Shown here piece by piece: positions 34,316 to 42,825 of a DNA stretch of 64,000 bases. The position numbers and the translations under genes were made by a program. The notes under the pieces are model-generated. The model did not search any database. It was not told where the DNA came from and saw only the letters and a program-made list of their open reading frames with translations. Position 1 is the stretch's first letter. Each line of letters starts with the position of its first letter. Origin of the DNA: CAWUKT01 sp963923035 (GTDB taxonomy: Bacteria; Bacteroidota; Bacteroidia; J057; JADKCL01); contig CAWUKT010000024.1 of assembly GCA_963923035.1 (NCBI GenBank), positions 1 through 64,000 of the forward strand, read 5' to 3'.

Positions 34316-35040
34316 TCATCACGGAACAAGAGAAGACCCTTCAAATCGAGGACATCGCCATTCCCTACGATTTGCGCCGCGGAAAACCCAACCGCGTCAA
34401 GCTCTCGTTTGCGGAAGACATGACCTTGCGGATCGAGACATCGACCGGGCACCTTGGGCATTTTGAGCGGGATTTTTTGGAGAGCAAAAGCCGCTGGATC
34501 CTCAAGGCGTTCCAGTCCCAGCAGCAGGCCTTCAACCAGCGGGACGAGTTCCTGAGTCGCCTGGACGAGGAGATTCCCATCCTCGGCCAGCTCACCCCCG
34601 TCCGCTTCGAAGCGGACCGCAAGACCTTTTTCCGCTACCAAAAACAGCAATTCACAGTCCTGGCCCCCGCCCGGTATATCCGCGCCCACAAGAAAAAGCT
34701 CCTGTTCTTCGCCCTCAAGGAATTTGCCACCCGCTACCTGGAACAACGCGTCGAAGAATGGTCTCAGGTCACCGGCCTGGAATACAACCGGCTCCGGGTC
34801 AAGGACCTCAAGTCCAAATGGGGCAGCTGCAGCGCCCTGCGAAACATCAACCTGAACTGGCAGTTGATCTTTCTGGAAGAAGAATTGCTCGATTACGTGA
34901 TCGTCCACGAGTTCATGCACCTGCGCGAAATGAACCACAGCCCGCGGTTTTGGGCCCACGTCGCCGAGCATTTCCCCCACTACAAGCAGCTTCGAAAACA
35001 ACTGAAAGAAAAATCATGGCTGGTCGGAATTTTGAGTTGA
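34312..35040 (+). CDS. YgjP-like metallopeptidase (DUF45/M48-like)
   Basis: A cytosolic protein of 242 aa starting with TTG, whose bases overlap the stop of the kinase (TTGA). The zinc motif HEFMH (H199-E200, H203) is followed by a third His in NHSPRFW, as in the YgjP/WLM-like family. KSKWGSCS, also conserved in the family, precedes it. The biological substrate of this family is unknown. Its 3' end overlaps the start of the pseudouridine synthase gene by 25 nt, consistent with one operon. Confidence 0.9.
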   Translation: MIITEQEKTLQIEDIAIPYDLRRGKPNRVKLSFAEDMTLRIETSTGHLGHFERDFLESKSRWILKAFQSQQQAFNQRDEFLSRLDEEIPILGQLTPVRFEADRKTFFRYQKQQFTVLAPARYIRAHKKKLLFFALKEFATRYLEQRVEEWSQVTGLEYNRLRVKDLKSKWGSCSALRNINLNWQLIFLEEELLDYVIVHEFMHLREMNHSPRFWAHVAEHFPHYKQLRKQLKEKSWLVGILS

Positions 35041-35777
35041 ATGATCGTCGGAAGAAAAAGAAGCCCATCCGCTTCAAGGACCTCATCCTGTTCGAGGATG
35101 AGCGGGTGATCGTGGTGAATAAACCCGGCGGCATTTCCAGCTTGTCCGACCGCGATACCGAGGTGAACATGCAGACCCTCGGCAAAAAATACCATCCCGA
35201 AGCGACCCTGGCCCACCGGCTGGACAAGCATACGACCGGCGCCCTCATTTTTGCGAAGGGAACGGACAATTACCGGGAATTGGCGGGGGCATTTGCGCGG
35301 CGGGAGGTCATCAAGCACTATATCGCCCTGATTCATGGCAGTCGGGATTTTGAGGAAGAAATCATCGAACTGCCCATCGGGACTTCGGGCCGGGGAAAGG
35401 CCCGGATCGACATGGAGGAAGGCAAAGACAGCCTGACCGTGGTGGACACGGCCGAAAAGTTTCGCCATGCGACCCTCGTGGACTGCCAGCCCCTGACCGG
35501 CCGGACCCACCAGATTCGGATCCACCTCACGGCGATTGGTTGCCCGCTCGTCGGCGACTCGCTTTACGGCGGAAAAGACATTTTCCTCTCCGAAATCAAA
35601 CGCAATTACAAATTCAACCGGAAGTTGGAAGAGAGCCCGATCAACGATGGCTTCCTCCTCCACGCGCGTGGGATCGCCCTTCCGCTGCCAGGAGATGACA
35701 GCGAGACGAGTTTCATTGCCCCGCTCCCCAAAAAAATGGAAACCGCAGTCCGCATCCTGCGTAAATACGATACATGA
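35016..35777 (+). CDS. RluA family pseudouridine synthase
   Basis: Isomerises uridine to pseudouridine in rRNA or tRNA. It is 253 aa from the ATG at 35016, without an S4 domain, so of the short RluA/RluC-like type. The catalytic motif HRLDKHTTGALIFAKG has D70 (H67-R-L-D). Family motifs VVNKPGG, GRTHQIRIHL and GDSLYGG are present. The start overlaps the end of the YgjP-like gene. The target site cannot be predicted from sequence. Confidence 0.93.
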   Translation: MAGRNFELNDRRKKKKPIRFKDLILFEDERVIVVNKPGGISSLSDRDTEVNMQTLGKKYHPEATLAHRLDKHTTGALIFAKGTDNYRELAGAFARREVIKHYIALIHGSRDFEEEIIELPIGTSGRGKARIDMEEGKDSLTVVDTAEKFRHATLVDCQPLTGRTHQIRIHLTAIGCPLVGDSLYGGKDIFLSEIKRNYKFNRKLEESPINDGFLLHARGIALPLPGDDSETSFIAPLPKKMETAVRILRKYDT

Positions 35778-35803
35778 TTTTCAAGCGAATCACGTGGAGC
35801 ACA

Positions 35804-35834
35804 TTGAAAAATGACCGCAGAAAAACTAAATTTG
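35804..35834 (+). promoter_or_regulatory. purC promoter, near-leaderless
   Basis: TTG (35804-35806), a 20-nt spacer, then TAAATTTG (35827-35834), an exact TAnnTTTG. Only four bases separate it from the purC ATG at 35839. This is the clearest example of this promoter layout in the window. Confidence 0.75.
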
Positions 35835-35838
35835 CGCG

Positions 35839-36807
35839 ATGATAAATGCACTTCAGTCTACTGACCTGAGTTTTCCCGTTCGGTATGAGAAATACGAAGG
35901 CAAAGTTCGGGACAATTACAATCTCCAGGACCAACTGCTTGTATTGGTAGCCTCCGACCGAATTTCTGCATTTGACGTCATCCTTCCCCGGGCAATTCCC
36001 TACAAAGGCCAGGTCCTGAACCAGACCGCGGCTTACTTTCTCGAAGCCACCAAGGACATTGCCCCCAACCACCTCGTCGCCGTTCCCGACCCCAATGTGA
36101 TGATCGGATTGGCTTGCAAGCCGATCATGATCGAAGTCGTGGTCCGCGGCTACCTCTGCGGCCACGCCTGGCGCGTGTACAAGAGCGGCGAACGCCAGCT
36201 CTGCGGCAATACCATGCCCGACGGCCTCCGCGAAGGCGATCCTTTCCCCGAACCCCTCATCACCCCGGCCACCAAATCCATGATTGGCCACGACGAGGAC
36301 ATCTCCGAAGCCGAAATCCTCAAAAGCGGATTGCTCGAGGCGGAAGAATGGGGCAAGATCAAGTACTACGCCCTCGCCCTGTTCAAGCGGGGACAGGAGA
36401 TGGCCCGGGAAAAAGGCCTGATCCTCGCCGACACCAAATACGAATTTGGCTACTACAACGGCGACGAGATCACCCTCATCGACGAGATCCATACCCCCGA
36501 CAGCAGCCGCTACTTCTACGCCGATGGCTACGAAGAGCGCCAGGAACGGGGCGAAAAACAGAAGCAATTGTCCAAGGAGTTTGTGCGGGAGTGGCTGATG
36601 GAAAATGGGTTCCAGGGCCAGGACGGCCAATCGGTCCCCGAGATGACCGACGAATTGCTTGCCGAGATTACCCGCCGCTACATCGAAGTGTACGAGACCG
36701 TGACCGGCCTCACCTTTGAGAAGGGCGACAACACCCATATTCACCAACGAATCGAAACCAACGTCATGGACGCCCTCCGCCAAATGGGCATGGAGGAAAC
36801 CTCCTGA
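35839..36807 (+). CDS. purC: Phosphoribosylaminoimidazole-succinocarboxamide synthase
   Basis: Catalyses CAIR + Asp + ATP to SAICAR in purine synthesis. At 322 aa it is the longer form common in Bacteroidota and eukaryotes. Signatures are VRDNYNL, ASDRISAFDVILP, VVVRGYLCGHAW, LADTKYEFGYYNGD and IDEIHTPDSSRYFYAD. The start is fixed by the promoter element four nt upstream. The STAS gene follows after 35 nt and may be read through. Confidence 0.96.
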   Translation: MINALQSTDLSFPVRYEKYEGKVRDNYNLQDQLLVLVASDRISAFDVILPRAIPYKGQVLNQTAAYFLEATKDIAPNHLVAVPDPNVMIGLACKPIMIEVVVRGYLCGHAWRVYKSGERQLCGNTMPDGLREGDPFPEPLITPATKSMIGHDEDISEAEILKSGLLEAEEWGKIKYYALALFKRGQEMAREKGLILADTKYEFGYYNGDEITLIDEIHTPDSSRYFYADGYEERQERGEKQKQLSKEFVREWLMENGFQGQDGQSVPEMTDELLAEITRRYIEVYETVTGLTFEKGDNTHIHQRIETNVMDALRQMGMEETS

Positions 36808-36842
36808 GCGTCCCTTTATATCACTCAGATTACCTTATTACC

Positions 36843-37226
36843 ATGCAATACTCCACAAAACTCCACGAGAAATACGTGATCCTGGCCCTCCAGGAAGAGA
36901 AGTTGACCTCCACCATTGCGCCGGATCTCAAGAGCCAGTTCGTGATGTTGACCGCTGAAGGCAAAAACAACATCATCCTTGACCTTTCCCAGGTCAATTA
37001 CGCCGACTCCTCCGGACTCAGTGCCCTCCTCCGCGCCAATTCCATGTGCGAGCAGGCCGGCGGCATCTTTGTCCTTTGTGGCCTTACTGAGCATGTCAGC
37101 AAGCTCATCACCATCACCCACCTCGACCGCGTCCTCACCATCCTGCCTACCGTACAGGAAGCCATCGAAGCCGTGTTCATGCACGAAATCGAAAAGGACA
37201 TCGATGACGACGAGGAAGAAGCATAA
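36843..37226 (+). CDS. STAS-domain protein (anti-anti-sigma factor-like)
   Basis: A 127-aa cytosolic STAS protein. The regulatory phosphorylation site is in ADSSGLSALLRA (S56/S57 after D55), the position used in SpoIIAA-type antagonists. The last 12 residues are an acidic tail (DIDDDEEEA). It probably acts by binding a serine kinase/anti-sigma or a phosphatase partner, but none is encoded nearby. Confidence 0.92.
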   Translation: MQYSTKLHEKYVILALQEEKLTSTIAPDLKSQFVMLTAEGKNNIILDLSQVNYADSSGLSALLRANSMCEQAGGIFVLCGLTEHVSKLITITHLDRVLTILPTVQEAIEAVFMHEIEKDIDDDEEEA

Positions 37227-37252
37227 GCCCTTCCGACAATCTAAAAAACAGC

Positions 37253-37276
37253 AAATGGGCCCTCACGGGCCCATTT
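37253..37276. terminator. Bidirectional terminator between the STAS gene and tonB
   Basis: AAATGGGCCC (37253-37262), TCAC, GGGCCCATTT (37267-37276): a perfect 10-bp stem with A and T tracts on the two sides, between convergent genes. Confidence 0.9.
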
Positions 37277-37310
37277 TGCGTTGCTGAAAGTAAACTAAGT
37301 ATGTTGTAGG

Positions 37311-38165
37311 CTAGCGCCGGTTCAGAACAAAGTCGAAGGGAATGTTGACCCAGACCGGAACCGGACGTTGGTTCTGGATGCCGGGGGTAAAGATCAGCTT
37401 CGGCAATTGCTTCTCCACCGGACGTAACAATAGGTTGCTGGGGCTGCGCAGGACGAGGTGCTTCTTGTAGCGGCCGCGCTTGTCGACCAGCACGCGGAGC
37501 GTGACCTTGCCTTCCACCCCGGCCTGCTTGGCCAGTTCGGGATATCCGATCAGATTTTTGAGTTGTTCCATGTTGATGGGCTTCGGCGGCTCGCCGGGGA
37601 AATAGACATTCGGGTCCGGCATCGTATCCAGCGGCTGGACTTCCAGCGGTCCGCCATCGCCCTTGCCGATGAGGTCATCCAGCGCGTCCAGGTCCTGGCT
37701 GCCATCGTAGTCATCGCCATCCTGGTTCTTGAAGGAAATCGCGGCCGTCTTCTCATCGAGCAACTTTTGCATATCCAGCACACTTGCCGTGTCTTCGACC
37801 TGGTCCTCCGGCGCTGGCTCGATGACCTTGAACTCGATCGTCTTCACCTTGGGCTTCGGCTCCGGCTTCTTGAATTCGACGGGAGGCGGCGGCTCTTCAA
37901 TCGGATCTTCCTTCTCTATCGGCAAGTCCAGCATGATGTCTGGAATTACAGTTTCCTGACTTTTCATAGGGACCACGGCCGAAGTCGGGGCAAACCACTT
38001 GAGGATTTTCGGCATTCCCGTCACGCAAAGGAACAACAGGAACACGATCAGCGAAGAACGAACAAGGATACGGTTGTACCGCCGGCGCATTTGGTATGCG
38101 CCATACTCTTTCTCCCGACCTTCAAAGACGATTTCATCCAGGTCGGCATACGATTTATGCTTCAT
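37311..38165 (-). CDS. Energy transducer TonB
   Basis: A 284-aa inner-membrane protein that passes proton-motive energy to TonB-dependent outer-membrane receptors. The cytosolic N-terminus has EKEYGAYQMRRRYN, typical of Bacteroidota TonB, then one membrane helix (about 33-52), and a Pro/Glu/Lys spacer (EEPPPPVEFKKPEPKPK). The C-terminal domain (about 205-284) has IGYPELAKQAGVEGKVTLRVLVDKRGRYKK. It is monocistronic; exbBD is not in the window. Confidence 0.93.
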   Translation of the reverse strand: MKHKSYADLDEIVFEGREKEYGAYQMRRRYNRILVRSSLIVFLLFLCVTGMPKILKWFAPTSAVVPMKSQETVIPDIMLDLPIEKEDPIEEPPPPVEFKKPEPKPKVKTIEFKVIEPAPEDQVEDTASVLDMQKLLDEKTAAISFKNQDGDDYDGSQDLDALDDLIGKGDGGPLEVQPLDTMPDPNVYFPGEPPKPINMEQLKNLIGYPELAKQAGVEGKVTLRVLVDKRGRYKKHLVLRSPSNLLLRPVEKQLPKLIFTPGIQNQRPVPVWVNIPFDFVLNRR

Positions 38166-38853
38166 GATATGTGAGGTTGGCTATCTGTAGTCTATACGAC
38201 AGTAGCGCCCGATTATTGCCCGAATTCATAAAAATAAATTGTTCCGGGGCGACGCCGAGTTGTCCGGCCCTTGTTCCATTGTGCTTACTTTCAGGCCTGA
38301 ACTGGTCCATTTCAACCCCGAGGTCCAAGGATCTGAGCCAGCGTCGCTCTCACCTGAATCCATCATTGGCTAGTCCCCATTTTGGGGCGCGTCCGTCCAG
38401 CAGGCCGGAAGGAAAGCCCAACCTGCCCACTGGCCCATCCCAGCCCAATTGCCGCTCCTACCCAATGGAAGAGGTGGATTCACTCGGCCAGCCCCAGGGC
38501 CAATGCGCCCTCACCATAAGCCGATTTCACCGAACCGAACAGGCAGTCCTCCCTCACATGCGGGCAATCCGAGCAAGCCGCAAGGCCAATGCGCCCTGAC
38601 CAAAGGCCGCCCCCAGGGAGTTCCAGGACCAACCTGTCCCCCAGTCGGGCGATCCGACCAAACCCTAAGGCCAGTCCAGCTCGATGGTTAGCATGTCCAA
38701 ATAGGCCGTAAGGGCAACCCTGCACAAGGTTAAGAAAACCTAAGCGGAGGTTAGACCGACAGCCTCTCAAGGTACATTTTGTAAGAAAAACTTCGATTTG
38801 TTAGGTATGGCAATCAGAAAAAACTTCCCCTCCATCTCTCCCAATTTCCTCCT
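38166..38853. repeat. Gene-free stretch with degenerate G/C-rich repeats
   Basis: 688 nt between tonB and ispF (transcribed in the same direction) with no credible coding frame. The block GGCCAATGCGCCCT occurs at 38498-38511 and again at 38584-38597. Related pieces (CCCAGGG, GGGCAATCCGA/GGGCGATCCGA, AAGGCC) are scattered over 38380-38740. It looks like a decayed repeat array or remnants of a lost gene. The last 90 nt (38760-38853) are AT-rich and then C/T-rich up to ispF. Confidence 0.5.
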
Positions 38854-39336
38854 TTACCCCTCCTTGACAATTAGAGCCACCGCATGCACCACAATCCCTT
38901 CCCGCCGCCCCACCGGCCCCATCTTCTCATTCCGCGTCGCCTTCAGCGAAATCCGGTCCACCTCCACCTCCAACAACTCCGCAATCACCGCCTGCATCGC
39001 CGGAACATGCGGATTCATCTTCGGCGCCTCCGCCACAATCGTACAGTCCACATTTCCCACCCGATAACCCCGCTCCTTCAACAATTCCAGCGTCCCCGTC
39101 ACAAAAGCCCGGCTGTCCGCCCCCGCATACCGCGGATCCGTATCCGGAAAATGGTGCCCGATGTCCCGTAGGTTCGCCGCCCCCAACAACGCATCACAGA
39201 CAGCATGGAGCAGCACATCCGCATCGCTATGCCCCAGCAGCCCCGTCTCATGCGGAATCTCAATCCCCCCGATGATCAACTTTCGGCCCTCCACCAACTG
39301 GTGCGTATCGTATCCAAATCCGATTCTAAAATCCAT
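38854..39336 (-). CDS. ispF: 2-C-methyl-D-erythritol 2,4-cyclodiphosphate synthase
   Basis: The MEP-pathway step that makes the cyclic diphosphate precursor of isoprenoids. It is 160 aa, the usual length, and forms a trimer with a zinc site of D10, H12 (GYDTH) and H44 (DVLLHAVCDAL). Other motifs are GHSDADV, FPDTDPRY and ATRNEKMGPVGR. It stands alone; ispD is not adjacent here. Confidence 0.97.
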   Translation of the reverse strand: MDFRIGFGYDTHQLVEGRKLIIGGIEIPHETGLLGHSDADVLLHAVCDALLGAANLRDIGHHFPDTDPRYAGADSRAFVTGTLELLKERGYRVGNVDCTIVAEAPKMNPHVPAMQAVIAELLEVEVDRISLKATRNEKMGPVGRREGIVVHAVALIVKEG

Positions 39337-39619
39337 GCCGCAAGTTAGGGAATTTGACCGTCAAACCAGCGGAGGGCGACTCCAGAGGACCGGGTGATCC
39401 GCAGTCGCTCCGCTCACGCGGGAGCTCCAACAATTGCTCCTCCCCCTGCCGCAGCATCCCCAATCCAGTCCTGATTTCTCCTGTCCCTCTCCGAGGCTTT
39501 TTCTTTTTCCAAAAAACCCACCCTCACCGGGCGTTAAACCGCCGTTAAAAGGGAAAAATGTATTAGTTTCACACAGCACCGAAACCCAGCTGTGTCTGGA
39601 GATACGCTGATACAGAAAC

Positions 39620-42061
39620 ATGGCCCGAACCGTAGAGCAATTTTCTCAATTTGAAACGGAACTGAACCGTTGCCTGTCCGTGCTGGATGCAGGCAAACAA
39701 GTGGTCGCGTATGCTTCGTCGCTGGTGCTCGCCGCGGAGGACCTCGTCTACGCCGTCTCCACCCTCGGCGAGGCCGCCGAGAAGACGATCCAGGAGGATC
39801 CCCGGGCCGAACACGAGGACACCCAGATGGCCTACGTCCTCATCTACGAGTGGCTGGACAATTCCAAGAACTTCATGATCCTCTGGCGGGATTGCATCTT
39901 TGCCCTCCACAACGGGGAGGTCAAGGAACAGGAAGGCCGGGTCGCCCCGGGCACCACCAAAAAGCTCCTCCGCCAGATCAACGAGCGCCTGCTCGGTGCC
40001 GCCAGCGAATGGCACGACTTTGGATTGCGACGCACCCAGGAGATTCAGGAGATGCGGAAACGGGACCGGAAACGGCTCCTCGAGCAATGGCGCCTGCAAA
40101 AGAGCCCGCTGGAAACCTACCAGGAACAGCTCAAGCAAATTCCCGAGCAGTGCGACCGCATCCAGGAACAGCACCTGGACCTCTATCCCATTGCCCATCA
40201 ATTCACCGAAATCCGCCTGCACCTTCTGGAGAAGCTGGACCGGTTTTGGAGCCAATGTCTCGATGTCGGCAGTGTCGTGCGGGATGCGAATGAAGTTTGT
40301 ACCGAGCTCCTCAAAAAGGATCCCGAGAAGAACCTGGGCCGGGTGGCCGCCAAATTGGAGGACTTCGACGAAGACCTCGACTTTGAGACCTCCCTCCCCG
40401 ATCTGGAAGACTACCTGAACCAACAGGTCCGTAGCTTTCCCGAAAAAATGCAGGTTCCCGTTCAGGTCGACCGGGGCCTCGTCCTCCTGCAAGAAGTCCA
40501 ATTCCGTCGCAAGGCCCGGGCCTGGCTGGAAAGTGAAGTCGTCCCCCTGCTCTTTCAGATCCAGGTGGACCTCGAGAACAGCCGGAACGAAGCCCGGATG
40601 ACCCTGTTGAACCTCCGGAACTGGTCCCTCCTCCTCGCCCGGGAACACAAGGAAGGCAATGGCCGGCCCGTTCACCCGGATGAATTTTCCCAACTCCCCA
40701 ACGAACTCACCCAGCGGCTCAATACCTCCGCTGAATCCATAGAATCCCTCGTCAACATGATTCGGGAGCGGCTCGACCACGAGTTCCGCCTGTCCGCCGT
40801 CTACCGACACAACCAGGAATTTCTCCCCCTGGCCACCCAATCCACGCTCCAGCAACTCCGAGGCGGCGAAGACAGCATCGTCAACCGCACCGGGCGGACC
40901 ATTGCCGCTGGCTTCCGGGAAGCCTGGAAATTCATGGCCAACCAGGTAGTCAACTTCCAGAATTTCCTCCAATTGGTGGAGAAAGAAGAGACCCTGAGCG
41001 ACTCCGAGAAAATTGTGCGCTTCCTCGAGGAGCGGCAATCCGATCCCCGAAACGGGCAGTACGAGAGTATTTTCCGGGCCCAGGGCTTCATCAGCACCTC
41101 CTTCATCGTGGGACGGGAAGGAGAAATGACCCACGCAGAAAAGGTATTGGACAGTTGGGAGAATGGCTACCGAGGCTCCCTGCTCCTGACCGGAAAGCGG
41201 TTCTGTGGCAAGACTTTGTTCGGGGAACGCCTCGCCGAAAAGTATTTTGCCCCCCACATCCTCCGGCTCGAACCCAACAGCTTCTTCACGGTCCAGGGCC
41301 GCAAGTATGAAACGACTTACGACCTCGGCCACGCGCTGGAGCTGATCCGGAAGTATACCCTGAACTACAAGACCCTGATCTGGATCGATGATTTCGAGCA
41401 TTGGTGGTCGCCGGAGTTCAACTATTACCAAAATGGCCGTGCCATCAAGGATTTCCTGGAGCACCAATCCGGGCAAACCTTCCTCATGGTCTCCATGGGC
41501 AATGGGCTCCGGCCCCGACTCGACAAGCTCGTCGATTGGAACCGTTTGTTCCAGGCCCATATCAACCTGGACCACATGACCTCGCCCGAAGTCCACCGGG
41601 CCATCGAGCTGCGCCACAATGCGACGCACCAACGCCTCGTCGACGAACTCGGCAATGACCTCAATCCGAAGGCATTTCGGCGCTTCACCCGGGCGGTCTA
41701 CCAGGCCGCCGGTGGCAATATCGGTGAGGCCCTCACCGAATGGGCCTTTTCGACCCGGCGACGGGGCGACAATACCGTGGAAAACATCTTCCAATACGGG
41801 CATACCCTGCCCGACTTCCTCGATGAGGACCTCGCGGTCCTGTTCGGCTCCATCATGATGCAGCGCCGGACTTCTGAGTTCCGGTTGCGGCAGTTCTTCG
41901 GACCGGTCTTTACCCACAAGTACAGCCTCCTGGTCCGCCGGATGTTGAACGTCGGGGTGCTGGTCCGCGGCGGGGACGATTGGCTGGAAATCAATCCGAT
42001 CCTCGCCAACGAGCTGGGGATTCTATTGGAACGGAATGGATATATCAGATACAGCGGCTAA
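39620..42061 (+). CDS. Large coiled-coil AAA-type ATPase, first gene of a membrane operon
   Basis: An 813-aa soluble protein that I cannot match to a named family. Residues 1 to about 500 are almost all charged, Leu-rich helices (coiled coil), with no membrane segment. An ATPase module follows: Walker A GKRFCGKT (525-532), Walker B LIWIDDFEHWW (D592/D593), and a sensor-1-like FLMVSMGNG. The C-terminal 200 residues look like a helical lid and winged helix (NIGEALTEWAFS, VLVRGGDDWLEINP), as in STAND/AAA+ proteins. The stop codon shares a base with the ATG of the MscS-like gene (TAATG), so the genes are tightly coupled. It may gate or sense the channel/antiporter products; this is inference. Confidence 0.75.
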   Translation: MARTVEQFSQFETELNRCLSVLDAGKQVVAYASSLVLAAEDLVYAVSTLGEAAEKTIQEDPRAEHEDTQMAYVLIYEWLDNSKNFMILWRDCIFALHNGEVKEQEGRVAPGTTKKLLRQINERLLGAASEWHDFGLRRTQEIQEMRKRDRKRLLEQWRLQKSPLETYQEQLKQIPEQCDRIQEQHLDLYPIAHQFTEIRLHLLEKLDRFWSQCLDVGSVVRDANEVCTELLKKDPEKNLGRVAAKLEDFDEDLDFETSLPDLEDYLNQQVRSFPEKMQVPVQVDRGLVLLQEVQFRRKARAWLESEVVPLLFQIQVDLENSRNEARMTLLNLRNWSLLLAREHKEGNGRPVHPDEFSQLPNELTQRLNTSAESIESLVNMIRERLDHEFRLSAVYRHNQEFLPLATQSTLQQLRGGEDSIVNRTGRTIAAGFREAWKFMANQVVNFQNFLQLVEKEETLSDSEKIVRFLEERQSDPRNGQYESIFRAQGFISTSFIVGREGEMTHAEKVLDSWENGYRGSLLLTGKRFCGKTLFGERLAEKYFAPHILRLEPNSFFTVQGRKYETTYDLGHALELIRKYTLNYKTLIWIDDFEHWWSPEFNYYQNGRAIKDFLEHQSGQTFLMVSMGNGLRPRLDKLVDWNRLFQAHINLDHMTSPEVHRAIELRHNATHQRLVDELGNDLNPKAFRRFTRAVYQAAGGNIGEALTEWAFSTRRRGDNTVENIFQYGHTLPDFLDEDLAVLFGSIMMQRRTSEFRLRQFFGPVFTHKYSLLVRRMLNVGVLVRGGDDWLEINPILANELGILLERNGYIRYSG

Positions 42062-42825
42062 TGGATGTAATATTTCGATCATATAGCTCCTGGTGGTGGT
42101 TGCTCGTAATCACAGTCCTTCTATTGGGCCTGTTTTTTCTGCTGGGCTTCTTGGACAGCCTGATGGCGGTCCTGAAAATTCGCCGTCGCTGGCGGTCGGG
42201 CCTGCAAGGCAGTCTTCGGGTCATCCGGATCTTGTTCGAGCCGGTCGCCCTTGGCGTATGGTTGGCAGGCCTCATCCTGATCAATCCCGTGATCCACGGG
42301 ATCCTCATCCTGGCGGGCACGGCCCTCATCCACACCCACGTCCGCAACTACCTGTCGGGGCGGATTTTCTTGCTGGAAAACTCCCTGAAGGAAGGCGGCA
42401 GCCTCGTTTTGCAGGGGGAGAAAGCCGAAATCGTGCGGATGGGCCGGCTGGGCATCAAGCTGCGCACCGAGGATGGCTTGCAGCATATTGGGTATCAAGA
42501 CCTCGCCAATGGCGGCTACGTGCTGGCTTCGGGCAGCGAGACCGGCGAGTTCTTCAACCTGCTCATCCGTCGGGTGGAACCCGACAAAAAGCACAAGGCA
42601 GCGCCTGATCTGCGGGACCTTCTGGCCACTTCTCCCTACGTGGACTGGAGCTTCGAGCCGGTCCTCGTCAAGGATCCCGAACAGGTCGACCTGTGGCGGG
42701 CCCGCATCCAACTGTCCACCCAGACCCATTTGCCCGAACTCGTCCAACTCCTCGGAGAATGGGGCTATGATTGTTCCCCGACCACTCAATCTTCAAACGG
42801 AACCTCTGCACCATGGAAAATATAG
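42061..42825 (+). CDS. Short MscS-like membrane protein
   Basis: A 254-aa protein. Hydrophobic helices lie at about 10-35, 58-76 and 78-100. Residues about 105-170 (RIFLLENSLKEGGSLVLQGEKAEIVRMGRLGIKLRTEDG) resemble the beta domain of small-conductance mechanosensitive channels, where the channel leaves the pore helix. The classic Gly/Ala-packed TM3 is not clear, so it may be a degenerate or non-conducting homologue. The start overlaps the ATPase stop by one base, and the end overlaps the antiporter start by 13 nt. Confidence 0.72.
   Translation: MDVIFRSYSSWWWLLVITVLLLGLFFLLGFLDSLMAVLKIRRRWRSGLQGSLRVIRILFEPVALGVWLAGLILINPVIHGILILAGTALIHTHVRNYLSGRIFLLENSLKEGGSLVLQGEKAEIVRMGRLGIKLRTEDGLQHIGYQDLANGGYVLASGSETGEFFNLLIRRVEPDKKHKAAPDLRDLLATSPYVDWSFEPVLVKDPEQVDLWRARIQLSTQTHLPELVQLLGEWGYDCSPTTQSSNGTSAPWKI

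Noticed and set aside
38171..38691. Short plus-strand frames between tonB and ispF
   Set aside because: Their composition is that of the repeat fragments, two frames share the same repeat, and neither has a plausible start context or a recognisable product.
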